Of a stretch of DNA of 64,000 bases, positions 23,995 through 32,455 are shown piece by piece (the stretch's first letter is position 1; the number at the start of each line of letters is the position of its first letter). The stretch covers positions 62,001 through 126,000 of the forward strand of contig JAEYKI010000013.1 in assembly GCA_023408315.1 (NCBI GenBank), read 5' to 3'. The position numbers and the translations under genes were made by a program. Source of the stretch: Bacillota bacterium (GTDB lineage Bacteria; Bacillota; Clostridia; Christensenellales; Christensenellaceae). Below the pieces are notes generated by a model. It did not search any database. It was given only the letters and a program-made list of their open reading frames with translations, and was not told the origin of the DNA.

Positions 23995-26040
23995 CTATTG
24001 TCCCGCAGCTTCGCTCAAATCGTATAACGCATACCCGCCCACAGAAACTTCTTTTCCGTTCTGCTGAAGCCACTGGCTTATTTCACTGTTTCCGCCAAAG
24101 CCCGTTGTTAGATAATATTTGAGTTCCCCCGCCTCTACATATTGTTTGAGCTTATCCAGCGTTAAAATCTGGTCGGCGCCGGAAAAACCACCCACAGCCA
24201 TCACAGGCAGGCCGGTATCCAGCATAATGGGCGCGGCCTGGTTTGCGCTGGATACGGCCAGCGCCCAACGTTCGCCATTGTAATGCGCGGTTATATATTC
24301 TTCCAGCGCAGAAAACTCGCGGCCGCTTTCATTTATTCTGCCAAACCCGCCGGTGGTATCTGGCCCCGCATCCGGTATCGTTGCATTCAGTGTCTGCGCC
24401 GCCGGCGTAAGCGACCAGGCAACCGGCGCGATGAACAGCGCGCCCGCCATAAGGAATGCGGCAAATGTTTGCAGCCGTTTGCGCCCGGAATCCCGGTGGG
24501 CAAACACAAAGAGCAGTGCCCCAGCGCCCCCGCAGGCAAGCATGGGGATTAAAAGCATGTTCCAAACAGAGCCGCCGGCAATTACGCACTGCGCGGCCAG
24601 AGCCGCGCCCGCCAACGCCGGGACAAGCCATTTTCTGCGCGGGCTTTTCCAAACAACTCCTGCCGCGCAAGCCGCCAGTATTGCTATGGCCGGGCTCATC
24701 AGCACTACGTAATACCGGTGTATAAACCCGCCGTAAGAAAAAAACAGTGCCATGGGCGCAAGCCATGCGCTCCAGAACAGAATGAACAGCCACTTTTGTT
24801 TTTGTCCGCCCGTCCAGTCACGGTTGCGCTTTTTAAATATCCACCGGAATACTCCCCAGATGCCGAGCGCAGCCGCCGTCAGCGCGGGCAGCAAAAACCA
24901 GGAGATCAGCCCGGAGAGCTGGGAGCTGTACAAACGCAGCAGCCCCGGCTGCCCGCTTTCCTGCGAACCACCGGGCCCGCCGTTCATCCGCCCGCCTCCA
25001 AACTGCATGTTTCCACCCTGCATAAACTGGCGGCCGTTATTCTGCCCGGAGGGAAGGCCGCCGCTCTGGCCCGGCTGGCCGCTTTCTCCGCCAAACTGCG
25101 CATAGCCGCCATCCCGGCCCGCATTGCCGCCGCCCGGCTGCCCGTTTTGCGCGTTATTCCTGCCGCCGGGCGTTTGAAACCCGCCGCCCATATCAGGGTT
25201 TTGGGTTCCTCCATCCGCCAGCCCGCCAGCTCCCCGTTCGCCGGTCAGGCGGGAGAGCCCGTTGTATCCAAATATAAGATTCATCACAGAATTATTCTGG
25301 CTGCTCCCTATATACGGCCGCTCGTTTGAGGGGATGGAATCCACAACAACCGCCCAACTAAAGGATGCCGCCGCCAATACAAAAACCGCAATCGCCGTAT
25401 GGACAAGTTTCCTGGCCGCGCCCTTGGCCATAACCAGATATACCAGAACAAACGCCGGAACCACAAAAACCGCTTCCAGCATTTTGATATTAAACGCAAT
25501 GCCCACCAGCGCCATCGCCAAAATGTACCGGGACAAGCTCTGCCGCCTGGCCGCTTCCAGCATCACCAGGGAGGCAAGCAGCAGAAAAAGCAAAAGCAGA
25601 GTGTCCAGGTTGTTGGTCCGGCTCATGGCTGCAAGAATGGGCGTTGTGGCCATTATGCAGGAGGCAAGCACGCCGGGCGTTAGGCCCCATATTTTTTTTA
25701 CAATCAAAAAAACCAGCAGCACACAAAGCGCGCCCGCCAGAGCAGAGGGGAAAATAAACCCGAAAGAGTTTTGGCCAAATATACTCACGCTAAGCGCTTG
25801 TATCCAAAGCCCAATGGGCGGTTTATCCACCGTTACATACAGCCCGGAATCCAGGCTGCCAAAGAAAAACGCGGCGGGATTTTTAAGCATGCCGGCTACC
25901 GCGGCAGAATAATATTCGTTTGAATACCCTTCTTTGGCAAGGTTCCAGAAATTAAGGAACAGGCTTAAAATAATTGCCGCCGCCAGCACAACATACTGCC
26001 AGCGTATCTTTATTTGTTTTAAATTATTTATATTCTTCAT
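23995..26040 (-). CDS. PMT/ArnT-family lipid-linked sugar transferase (YkcB-like)
   Basis: The 681-residue integral membrane protein starts at 26040 (AGGAAG upstream). The N-terminal loop holds EYYSAAVAGM and the conserved TVDKPPIGLW, marks of the PMT_2 superfamily that use polyprenyl-phosphate sugars. About ten hydrophobic segments follow. Between helices lies an insert of roughly 95 residues (about 270-365) that is almost only Gly, Gln, Asn, Pro and Met. The C-terminal soluble part (about 570-680) should face outside. Such inserts are known in this family and are probably disordered and extracellular. The acceptor is unknown. Confidence 0.85.
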   Translation of the reverse strand: MKNINNLKQIKIRWQYVVLAAAIILSLFLNFWNLAKEGYSNEYYSAAVAGMLKNPAAFFFGSLDSGLYVTVDKPPIGLWIQALSVSIFGQNSFGFIFPSALAGALCVLLVFLIVKKIWGLTPGVLASCIMATTPILAAMSRTNNLDTLLLLFLLLASLVMLEAARRQSLSRYILAMALVGIAFNIKMLEAVFVVPAFVLVYLVMAKGAARKLVHTAIAVFVLAAASFSWAVVVDSIPSNERPYIGSSQNNSVMNLIFGYNGLSRLTGERGAGGLADGGTQNPDMGGGFQTPGGRNNAQNGQPGGGNAGRDGGYAQFGGESGQPGQSGGLPSGQNNGRQFMQGGNMQFGGGRMNGGPGGSQESGQPGLLRLYSSQLSGLISWFLLPALTAAALGIWGVFRWIFKKRNRDWTGGQKQKWLFILFWSAWLAPMALFFSYGGFIHRYYVVLMSPAIAILAACAAGVVWKSPRRKWLVPALAGAALAAQCVIAGGSVWNMLLIPMLACGGAGALLFVFAHRDSGRKRLQTFAAFLMAGALFIAPVAWSLTPAAQTLNATIPDAGPDTTGGFGRINESGREFSALEEYITAHYNGERWALAVSSANQAAPIMLDTGLPVMAVGGFSGADQILTLDKLKQYVEAGELKYYLTTGFGGNSEISQWLQQNGKEVSVGGYALYDLSEAAGQ

Positions 26041-26085
26041 GATTCGTATCTTCCTGCAAGTGTCTAAGCTTATTGTATCAGGCAT

Positions 26086-26393
26086 ATGTGAAGGTTATAC
26101 GGTTATTGGGTGAATGTTTACATATTGATAACAATTTCTCCTCCCTTTTCCATTTGATCTTTAAATATATTTAACATGATTAAGATAGAAATCTTTTATT
26201 ATTTCAGGTATATATAAGAGTAAGATGGTAACAAAAAGGGAAGGTTTTTAAATGGCGCAACGCTTGTCCGTCTTCTGTTGTCCATACCGCCTCTGCAATC
26301 CGTTTTACACGCAACTAAAACGCATGTTTTTTTCAGGCTGCAGCCACCAAATTTGCACGCTGCAGTTTTTTATTACAAATCTGGAGGTACTGT
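26086..26393 (+). other. Leader region of phoH with a short ORF and internal terminator
   Basis: The 308 bases between the divergent genes are AT-rich on the left. A possible leader peptide begins at 26252 (GGGAAGG seven bases upstream) and would run as 69 codons into the phoH start. The hairpin terminator at 26338-26371 lies inside it. I see no riboswitch. The layout would allow attenuation or translation-dependent read-through, but the ORF itself is uncertain. Confidence 0.4.
26338..26371 (+). terminator. Intrinsic terminator in the phoH leader
   Basis: CTGCAGC (26338-26344) and GCTGCAG (26359-26365) form a seven-base stem followed directly by TTTTTT. It sits 23 bases ahead of the phoH start codon and so could attenuate phoH. 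Confidence 0.55.
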
Positions 26394-27761
26394 ATGCTGA
26401 AAACCTATGTTCTGGACACCAATGTGCTCATCCAATCCCCTTACGCGCTGCTTTCGTTTGAAGACAACCGCGTTGTGCTCCCCCTGGCCGTTCTGGAAGA
26501 ACTGGACCGCCTAAAAACAGAAGAAGGTGAGCGCGGCGCAAACGCGCGCCAGGTGATCCGTTTTCTGGAAAACCTGCGGCAGACAGGCAACCTGTTTGGC
26601 GGGGTAGGGCTGGAAACCGGGGGCTGCCTTAAAATAGAATCCAACTTTGCCCATGTGGAATTGCCCTACGGTTTTCAAACGGACAAAAACGACAATCGCA
26701 TATTAAAGGTATGTAAAGGCTTAATGGAGCAGGATGCGCCGGTTGTACTGGTAACAAAGGACATCATCGTCCGCTTAAAGGCGCAGATGCTGTGCATACA
26801 GGCCGAAGACTTTACTACAGAGCAGTCTCCCAGGCTGGAAGAGCAATATACGGGCAGAATGGATGTTTACACCGCCAATGAAAAAATGGGCGAATTCAGA
26901 AAAAAAGGCCTCTCGCCGGACGAAATATACCAGATGCGCAAAGACAGGCAGGAAAAAGTAACACCAGAAAACAACCAGTTTTTTATCATACATTCAGAAT
27001 CAGACGAAAAAAAGACGCTCCTTGGCCGCTTCAACGGCAGAGCAATCGTGCCTTTGATCAGCCTGAAAACGGAGCCCTTCGGCGTAAAACCCAAAAACGT
27101 GGGGCAGCGCTTTTTGCAGGAAGCGCTGATGCAGGATGCCGCAACGGCCCCTCTGGTCATTGTAAAGGGCACGGCGGGCACGGCAAAAACATTCTATTCC
27201 CTGGCGGCGGGACTGGAGCAAACCCTGGAGACGGACTGCAAGCAATACCGTAAAATTTTAATCACCCGCCCGAATATTCAGTTCGACGAGCAGATCGGCT
27301 ACCTGCCCGGCACGGAACAGGAAAAAATAGCCCCTTTTCTCAGGCCCATTATAGACAATCTGGAAATACTTGTGGACCGCAACGAAAAAGAGCGCTATAA
27401 AAACGAAAAAGAACTGCGCGATAAAATAGACGAGCTGTTTGACCGCGGCATCATTACAGCCGAAGCCATGAACTTTATGCGCGGCCGCTCCATCACCCAT
27501 ACCTACCTGGTCATAGACGAAGCGCAGAACCTTACTCCCAGGCAGGTAAAGGGCATTGTTACCCGGGTGGGGCGCGGCACAAAAGTGGTTCTTTTAGGAG
27601 ACCCCCAGCAGATTGACAATCCCCTGCTGGACGAACGGACAAACGGGCTTTCATACGCTTCTGAAAAAATGCGCGGTTCACCTTTGTGCTTCCAGCTTAC
27701 CATGCTGCCAGACGAGTGCGAGCGCAGCGCGCTGGCTTTCGACGCCACCAAAAGGATGTAA
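26394..27761 (+). CDS. phoH: PhoH-family ATPase with N-terminal PIN domain (YlaK type)
   Basis: The 455-residue protein has a PIN nuclease domain (about 1-140; TYVLDTNVLIQ with the acidic metal ligands, VLEELDRLK) and a PhoH ATPase domain (about 225-440) with Walker A VKGTAGTAKTF and Walker B YLVIDEAQN. Such PhoH2-type enzymes act as ATP-dependent RNA-unwinding nucleases. GGAGGT precedes the ATG. It is probably a single-gene unit; a weak hairpin follows at 27781. Confidence 0.93.
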   Translation: MLKTYVLDTNVLIQSPYALLSFEDNRVVLPLAVLEELDRLKTEEGERGANARQVIRFLENLRQTGNLFGGVGLETGGCLKIESNFAHVELPYGFQTDKNDNRILKVCKGLMEQDAPVVLVTKDIIVRLKAQMLCIQAEDFTTEQSPRLEEQYTGRMDVYTANEKMGEFRKKGLSPDEIYQMRKDRQEKVTPENNQFFIIHSESDEKKTLLGRFNGRAIVPLISLKTEPFGVKPKNVGQRFLQEALMQDAATAPLVIVKGTAGTAKTFYSLAAGLEQTLETDCKQYRKILITRPNIQFDEQIGYLPGTEQEKIAPFLRPIIDNLEILVDRNEKERYKNEKELRDKIDELFDRGIITAEAMNFMRGRSITHTYLVIDEAQNLTPRQVKGIVTRVGRGTKVVLLGDPQQIDNPLLDERTNGLSYASEKMRGSPLCFQLTMLPDECERSALAFDATKRM

Positions 27762-27780
27762 ACCCGGCATATGAAATGTC

Positions 27781-27813
27781 TGCCTTTTTTACGGAAAGGC
27801 AAACTCTTTTTAT
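27781..27813 (+). terminator. Possible terminator of phoH
   Basis: TGCCTTT and AAAGGCA form a seven-base stem followed after a short gap by CTTTTTATT. The stem is short, so confidence is moderate. Confidence 0.45.
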
Positions 27814-27879
27814 TCCGTTTCTTTAGAAGTTTTCATGTTGCTTCTCTGTTTTACGGTAACAAAACATGAAGAAGATAGT

Positions 27880-28224
27880 TCATCCCCACTTTGCGCCCCA
27901 TAGCTTCATTGCTTTTATAATGGGCATCAGGCTCATGCCCTTTTCGGTAAGAGAATACTCCACGGTGGGCGGAATGGTGGGATACGCCGTCCGCTTTACA
28001 ACGTACTTTTCTTCCAATTCCTTTAAACGGACGGACAAAGTTTTGGGGCTTACCCCGGCCAGGGATTTCCGCAGCTCCCCAAACCGCTTCACACCTTCGG
28101 AAAGATCGCGGATAATCAAAAAAGTCCATTTGCCTCCCAGAACATCCAACGCCTTTTCAATGGAGCATTCCACACCTTCCAGGCACGCGCAGGTTTCGTA
28201 TTCCGTATGAACAACCGGTTCCAT
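27880..28224 (-). CDS. HxlR-family winged-helix regulator
   Basis: The 114-residue regulator has the HxlR signature (ALDVLGGKWTFLIIRDLSEG, then RFGELRKSLAGVSPKTLSVRL) and the wing region EYSLTEKG. A Cys-rich N-terminus (TCACLEGVEC) could sense redox or electrophiles. It is divergent from the alcohol dehydrogenase gene, with direct repeats between, so it probably controls itself and the dehydrogenase/reductase pair. Confidence 0.9.
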   Translation of the reverse strand: MEPVVHTEYETCACLEGVECSIEKALDVLGGKWTFLIIRDLSEGVKRFGELRKSLAGVSPKTLSVRLKELEEKYVVKRTAYPTIPPTVEYSLTEKGMSLMPIIKAMKLWGAKWG

Positions 28225-28258
28225 ATATAACCCCCTGTTTAACCAAAAGTATCTTTTG

Positions 28259-28285
28259 TGTAACTATATGACTATAATGTAACTA
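28259..28285. promoter_or_regulatory. Direct repeats, probable HxlR operator
   Basis: TGTAACTA occurs at 28259-28266 and 28278-28285, 19 bases apart, between the divergent hxlR-type gene and the dehydrogenase gene. A TATAAT at about 28310 serves the dehydrogenase. The repeats are well placed to control both promoters. Confidence 0.5.
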
Positions 28286-28379
28286 CTTTTCATAGTAAAC
28301 TGTTATTGCTATAATTGCAACAGATAAACGGAATGATACTCCACCAATTGCTTATTCCGTTGAAAGGCAGTAAACACAT

Positions 28380-29558
28380 ATGGATTCATTTGATTATTTA
28401 ATCCCAACTAAAATTCTGTTCGGCTCCGGGAAACTCTCCCGGCTGGCAACCGAAAAACTACCCGGTAAAAAAGCGCTTATTGTACTTTCGCAGGGGCAAT
28501 CTATGAAAAAAAACGGGTACCTGGAACGTGTGCAGAATTTTTTGCGCCAAAACGATACGGAGAGCATAATTTTCGACAAAATTCTCCCCAACCCCATTCA
28601 CGAGCATGTAATGGAAGGTGCGGCGCTCGCAAAGCAGGAGAGTTGCGACTTTATTCTGGGCCTGGGCGGTGGCAGCAGCATAGACTCCGCCAAGAGCATA
28701 GCCGTTATGGCCGTCAATCCCGGCGATTACTGGGACTATATACATGGCGGCTCGGGCGGCGGCAAGCCTCTGCAAAATAAACCCCTGCCTGTTGTCGCAA
28801 TCACCACCACAGCGGGCACAGGCACGGAAGCGGACCCCTGGACAGTCGTTACCCGCGGCAATGAAAAAATAGGCTTCGGCGTCATTCCGGACACCATGCC
28901 GGTACTCTCCATTGTAGACCCGGAGTTAATGACCACGGTTCCGCCCATACTGACGGCCTACCAGGGTTTCGACGCTTTGTTTCATGCCGCAGAAGGGTAC
29001 ATTGCAAATATGGCCAATCCCATGAGCGACATATTTGCATTAAAAAGCATTTCGCTGATATTCAAAAGCCTGGCCAATGCCGTACAAAACGGCGGCGATC
29101 TGGAAGCCAGAAGCGATGTGGCGCTTGCCAATACGCTTGCCGGTTTGGTGGAGTCCACCTCCTCCTGCACATCCGAGCATTCCATGGAGCATGCAATGTC
29201 CGCCTTTCACAGCGAACTGCCGCACGGCGCAGGGCTCATCATTCTGTCCGAAGCATATCATACGTTCTTCGCGGAAAAAGCGCCCAGGCGGTATGCCGAT
29301 ATGGCAAAAGCGGCGGGCGTGGACGTAGATGCTCTGTCCGGGAGCGGGCGCGCCATGGCGTTTGTGCACGCGCTTGTCCACCTGCAAAAGGCGTGCGGTG
29401 TGGACGGCCTTACCATGTCCTGCTATGGAATCAAGAAATCCGACATTCCCGCGCTGGCCAAAAACGCGCGCGAAACAATGGGCGGACTGTTTGCCGCAGA
29501 CCCTTGCCCGCTTACCCAGGAAGATGTGGAGAGCATCTACAAAAAGGCTTATAAATAA
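28380..29558 (+). CDS. Iron-containing alcohol dehydrogenase
   Basis: The 392-residue enzyme has the NAD(P)-binding N-terminal half with LGLGGGSSIDSAK (about residue 95) and the metal-binding C-terminal half; the expected His ligands are in DALFHAAEGY (one), EHSMEHAMSAFH and LPHGAG. It reduces aldehydes to alcohols or the reverse. It is followed after 22 bases by an aldo/keto reductase and preceded by a divergent HxlR regulator, suggesting an aldehyde-detoxifying unit. Confidence 0.92.
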   Translation: MDSFDYLIPTKILFGSGKLSRLATEKLPGKKALIVLSQGQSMKKNGYLERVQNFLRQNDTESIIFDKILPNPIHEHVMEGAALAKQESCDFILGLGGGSSIDSAKSIAVMAVNPGDYWDYIHGGSGGGKPLQNKPLPVVAITTTAGTGTEADPWTVVTRGNEKIGFGVIPDTMPVLSIVDPELMTTVPPILTAYQGFDALFHAAEGYIANMANPMSDIFALKSISLIFKSLANAVQNGGDLEARSDVALANTLAGLVESTSSCTSEHSMEHAMSAFHSELPHGAGLIILSEAYHTFFAEKAPRRYADMAKAAGVDVDALSGSGRAMAFVHALVHLQKACGVDGLTMSCYGIKKSDIPALAKNARETMGGLFAADPCPLTQEDVESIYKKAYK

Positions 29559-29580
29559 ACCTTGAAAGGAAGAAAAAGAT

Positions 29581-30504
29581 ATGCGGAAAATCAACATTGG
29601 GAAAGGTGAAATGATTGCGTCCGAGGTATCGCTTGGATGCATGCGCATGGCGGAGCTCCCGGTTAAAGATGCCGCCGAAACTGTCCATGCCGCTCTGGAC
29701 GCGGGCATAGACTTTTTTGATCACGCTGATATCTATGGCGATGGGAAATCGGAGGAAATTTTTTCTCAGGCAATCGGTATGAAGCCGTCTGTGCGGGAGA
29801 AAATATTCCTGCAGTCCAAATGCGGCATTCATCTGGACCCTAAGGGGTTTGACTTCTCCAAGGAACATATTTTAAAGGCTACTGACGGCATATTAAATCG
29901 CCTGCATACAGAGTACCTGGATGTCCTTTTACTGCACAGGCCGGACGCTTTGGTGGAACCCGAAGAAGTGGCGGAGGCGTTTACAATTTTGCACAGCAGC
30001 GGAAAAGCAAGATATTTTGGGGTGAGCAACCATACCCCCATGATGATAGATCTCCTCAAAAAATACGTAAGCCAAAGGCTTTTGGTCAACCAGTTGCAGC
30101 TCAGCATCATGCATACCCCTATGATCGACCAAGGGATATTGATGAACAACAAATTCGACGGGGCCATTATGCGGGACGGCGGCATACTGGATTACTGCCG
30201 CCTGCACGATATCACCATACAGGCGTGGTCTCCCTTTCAGTACGGATTTTTTGAAGGGGTTTTTCTGGATAACCCCAAATTCCCGGAACTGAATAAAACC
30301 ATTGATGCAGCCGCGCAGAAATACGGCGTGCCAAATACCGCCGTTGCCGTGGCGTGGATCTCGCGCCATCCCGCGCATATGCAAACGGTGATTGGCAGCA
30401 TGAATCCCAAACGTATCCGCGACATCTGCCGCGAATCCGAATTTACCCTCACCCGCCAGGAATGGTACGATATTTACATGGCAGCCGGCAACATGATCCC
30501 CTAA
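29581..30504 (+). CDS. Aldo/keto reductase
   Basis: The 307-residue TIM-barrel protein has the AKR elements: Asp in FFDHADIYGDGKSEEI (with the catalytic Tyr in DIYG), Lys in LQSKCGI and His in LLHRPD. The NADP-binding C-terminus is present (IGSMNPKRIRDI). It lies downstream of the Fe-alcohol dehydrogenase with GAAAGGAAG before the ATG. The two probably work on related carbonyl compounds. Confidence 0.92.
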   Translation: MRKINIGKGEMIASEVSLGCMRMAELPVKDAAETVHAALDAGIDFFDHADIYGDGKSEEIFSQAIGMKPSVREKIFLQSKCGIHLDPKGFDFSKEHILKATDGILNRLHTEYLDVLLLHRPDALVEPEEVAEAFTILHSSGKARYFGVSNHTPMMIDLLKKYVSQRLLVNQLQLSIMHTPMIDQGILMNNKFDGAIMRDGGILDYCRLHDITIQAWSPFQYGFFEGVFLDNPKFPELNKTIDAAAQKYGVPNTAVAVAWISRHPAHMQTVIGSMNPKRIRDICRESEFTLTRQEWYDIYMAAGNMIP

Positions 30505-30570
30505 AATCTTAAACGGATTTTTCCCCGTTTATCCCGCAAGACCACTTATAAAAAAAGTTAAAATTGATTA

Positions 30571-30613
30571 ACAAATACAAAATACCGCTTTTTACGCGGT
30601 ATTTTGTATTTGT
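30571..30613. terminator. Bidirectional terminator
   Basis: An 18-base perfect stem (30571-30588 with 30596-30613) surrounds TTTTTAC and lies between the convergent aldo/keto reductase and zinc-ribbon genes. Its AT-rich base provides T runs on both strands. Confidence 0.8.
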
Positions 30614-30634
30614 ATGTTGTAATAAATAGATTGA

Positions 30635-31111
30635 CTATTTTTCTAATTTTGCCCCGCATGAATTGCAAAAATTGGAGTCCGCGTTGTTCTGCACGCCGCA
30701 TCGGCTGCAGAATACCTTGCCGTCCCCCGCAGCCGCCGCAAATGTTTCAAGCTCATTCTCTGCAGGCGCGTCCTCCCCTTTGGCAGATTCCCCCTTCACT
30801 TCCGCAATTTCCTTGTCAATCTCCGCAAGGGCCTCTTCCAATTCTTTCTCCTTGACGCAAATCTGGTCTTTATACTCTTTAATCTCGTCCATCAGTTCAC
30901 GCATTTTATCGTAGCCAAAGAGCTTTTCGTACTGGGTTTCGTATGCTTCCTTCCCGATTTCCGTAAATACGGAGTTCATTTTGGATTCCAGGGAAGATAT
31001 CTCTCCCCGTATAGAAGCTTCCTTCACCTTCTTTTTGGCTTCCAGTGAAACGGCAATCGTTCCGCTTTTCGCCTTGTTAAAAACATTGCCAATCTTGTCC
31101 GAAAAAGGCAT
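30635..31111 (-). CDS. Coiled-coil zinc-ribbon protein
   Basis: The 158-residue protein has a long helical region (about 15-110; alternating Lys/Glu heptads such as ELMDEIKEYKDQICVKEKELEEAL) and a C-terminal zinc ribbon with CSRCG and CNSCG (about 135-153). There is no signal peptide or membrane helix. Such proteins are common in Clostridia and their role is unknown. A sigma-A type promoter lies about 80 bases upstream. Confidence 0.8.
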   Translation of the reverse strand: MPFSDKIGNVFNKAKSGTIAVSLEAKKKVKEASIRGEISSLESKMNSVFTEIGKEAYETQYEKLFGYDKMRELMDEIKEYKDQICVKEKELEEALAEIDKEIAEVKGESAKGEDAPAENELETFAAAAGDGKVFCSRCGVQNNADSNFCNSCGAKLEK

Positions 31112-31468
31112 TTGCGCACCCCCTTAAAAAATAAATTCCCTTCAAAATCTGCCCAATAAACCGTTCAATGAAATTCGGTTATGTTTCCATGTTACCATAA
31201 TCCGGCGAATTTTCAATATGGTAATACCTGCAAACAACAAAATAAAAGCCGGAAAATTCTAGTGAAATCCGGATGAAAAACCCAAATGCTTTAAGAATCC
31301 GTTATTACTCCGCCGCTTGGAGGCAGCTCCCTCCCGGGACATATCAGCCGAACCGCCACGCGCAAAAGACACATGCCATGGAGCCATCCCAAAAGGCTTC
31401 CCGGCCCGCATCATTGGCTGCTGTTAAAACCCTCTTTTCCTGTGATTTCAACTGACGGGCAGGATTAC
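31112..31468. other. Intergenic stretch without a supported gene
   Basis: The 357 bases contain the promoter of the zinc-ribbon gene (31189-31216). Right of it I see only a 60-codon open frame on the plus strand (31273) without a ribosome binding site. No RNA structure stands out. Confidence 0.5.
31189..31216 (-). promoter_or_regulatory. Promoter of the zinc-ribbon gene
   Basis: On the minus strand TTGAAA is followed after 16 bases by TAACAT. Confidence 0.45.
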
Positions 31469-32263
31469 TTATTTTTCTCCCACCAAAAGCCCGGCGTCCT
31501 TGGTGATGCGTATGCAGCCCTGTTTGCGGATAAGGCTGTTTAAATAATCGCGGAATTTTTTTATACCCGCTGGCGTCAGATGCGATCTGTCAATGCTTTG
31601 AGCGGTGCGCATGTATTCCACCAAAGGTTTGCTCTCCGTAACCAACAATTCGTTTGCAAACCGTCTGACCTCCGCTTTGCTAAAAAAGCGCTTCAATACA
31701 TCGCAACCGTTATCCAGCCCGAATATATCCGCAACGGTTCTTCTGGTACGGTCCTGCGCGCAAAAAGAATTAAAATAAAGCTCTATAATCTCCTGCATGT
31801 TTTCCCTGCCCACCGTGGCAGCGTACAGCCTTCCCCCCGGCTTCAAAACCCGGCTGATCTCGGGAAGCGATTGGTTCAGGTTCGTAAAATACAGCATCCT
31901 GTTTGCAATTACAATGTCAAACAGCGCGTCCGCAAACGGTATCTGCTCCGCATCCACCACAAAAAATTCAAACCGCCACGCTTTAGGCCCCAAGGCCTGC
32001 TTCGTGTGTGCCAGTGTTTTTTGGGAAAGATCGGAAAGAATCACAACTGCATTATTGGGCAGTCGGTCTGCGTTCCGCGTCCAAAGCTCGGCGCTGCCGC
32101 AGCCCAGCTCCAATATTTTTGCACAGGGAGGAAAGGCAATTTGTTCAAACACCCATCTGTTCCAGCCGTTCCTGCTGGTTCCAAAGCGGCTGTCCAGGTA
32201 AGCTCTTGCCTGCCAGTTTTTTCTGCTTGCGTTTTGTATCTTGTTGTATTGTTCTTCATTCAT
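31469..32263 (-). CDS. Class I SAM-dependent methyltransferase
   Basis: The 264-residue enzyme has the SAM-binding motif ILELGCGSAELW (about residue 50), the acidic loop VILSDLS, and FDIVIANRMLYF before the catalytic region; a typical Methyltransf_11 domain with a C-terminal lid. The start at 32263 follows GGGAGG. Its substrate is unknown and the neighbours do not reveal it. Confidence 0.85.
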   Translation of the reverse strand: MNEEQYNKIQNASRKNWQARAYLDSRFGTSRNGWNRWVFEQIAFPPCAKILELGCGSAELWTRNADRLPNNAVVILSDLSQKTLAHTKQALGPKAWRFEFFVVDAEQIPFADALFDIVIANRMLYFTNLNQSLPEISRVLKPGGRLYAATVGRENMQEIIELYFNSFCAQDRTRRTVADIFGLDNGCDVLKRFFSKAEVRRFANELLVTESKPLVEYMRTAQSIDRSHLTPAGIKKFRDYLNSLIRKQGCIRITKDAGLLVGEK

Positions 32264-32405
32264 GCAAAAGCCTCCCAATCCGGTTAACCGCTGCTTTAAT
32301 TATATTAAAAAAACAAGGCGAGTATTTGTACATAAAATAAATATAGCAGCGCCTCTATAGGAAAAATTTGCCGTCTTCGCGAAACCGGCGAGTCCGGATG
32401 GGTGT

Positions 32406-32439
32406 AAAAAAACCTCTGCAACAAAAAATTTGCAGAGGT
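32406..32439 (-). terminator. Terminator of the BMC-deoC unit
   Basis: ACCTCTGCAA and TTGCAGAGGT form a ten-base stem; on the minus strand seven T follow. It lies about 15 bases past the deoC stop codon. Confidence 0.9.
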
Positions 32440-32455
32440 ATTATTTGCATATAAT

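Noticed and set aside
26252..26461. 69-codon frame ahead of and overlapping phoH as an independent gene.
   Set aside because: It overlaps the PhoH start and has an implausible composition as a folded protein; kept only as a possible leader peptide.
31273..31455. 60-codon open frame in the gap before the methyltransferase gene.
   Set aside because: No ribosome binding site, no recognizable domain, and basic low-structure composition.
32340..32400. GC-rich stem-like sequence between the methyltransferase gene and the deoC terminator, considered as a riboswitch.
   Set aside because: Only about 60 bases, with short unspecific pairings and no match to a known riboswitch core.
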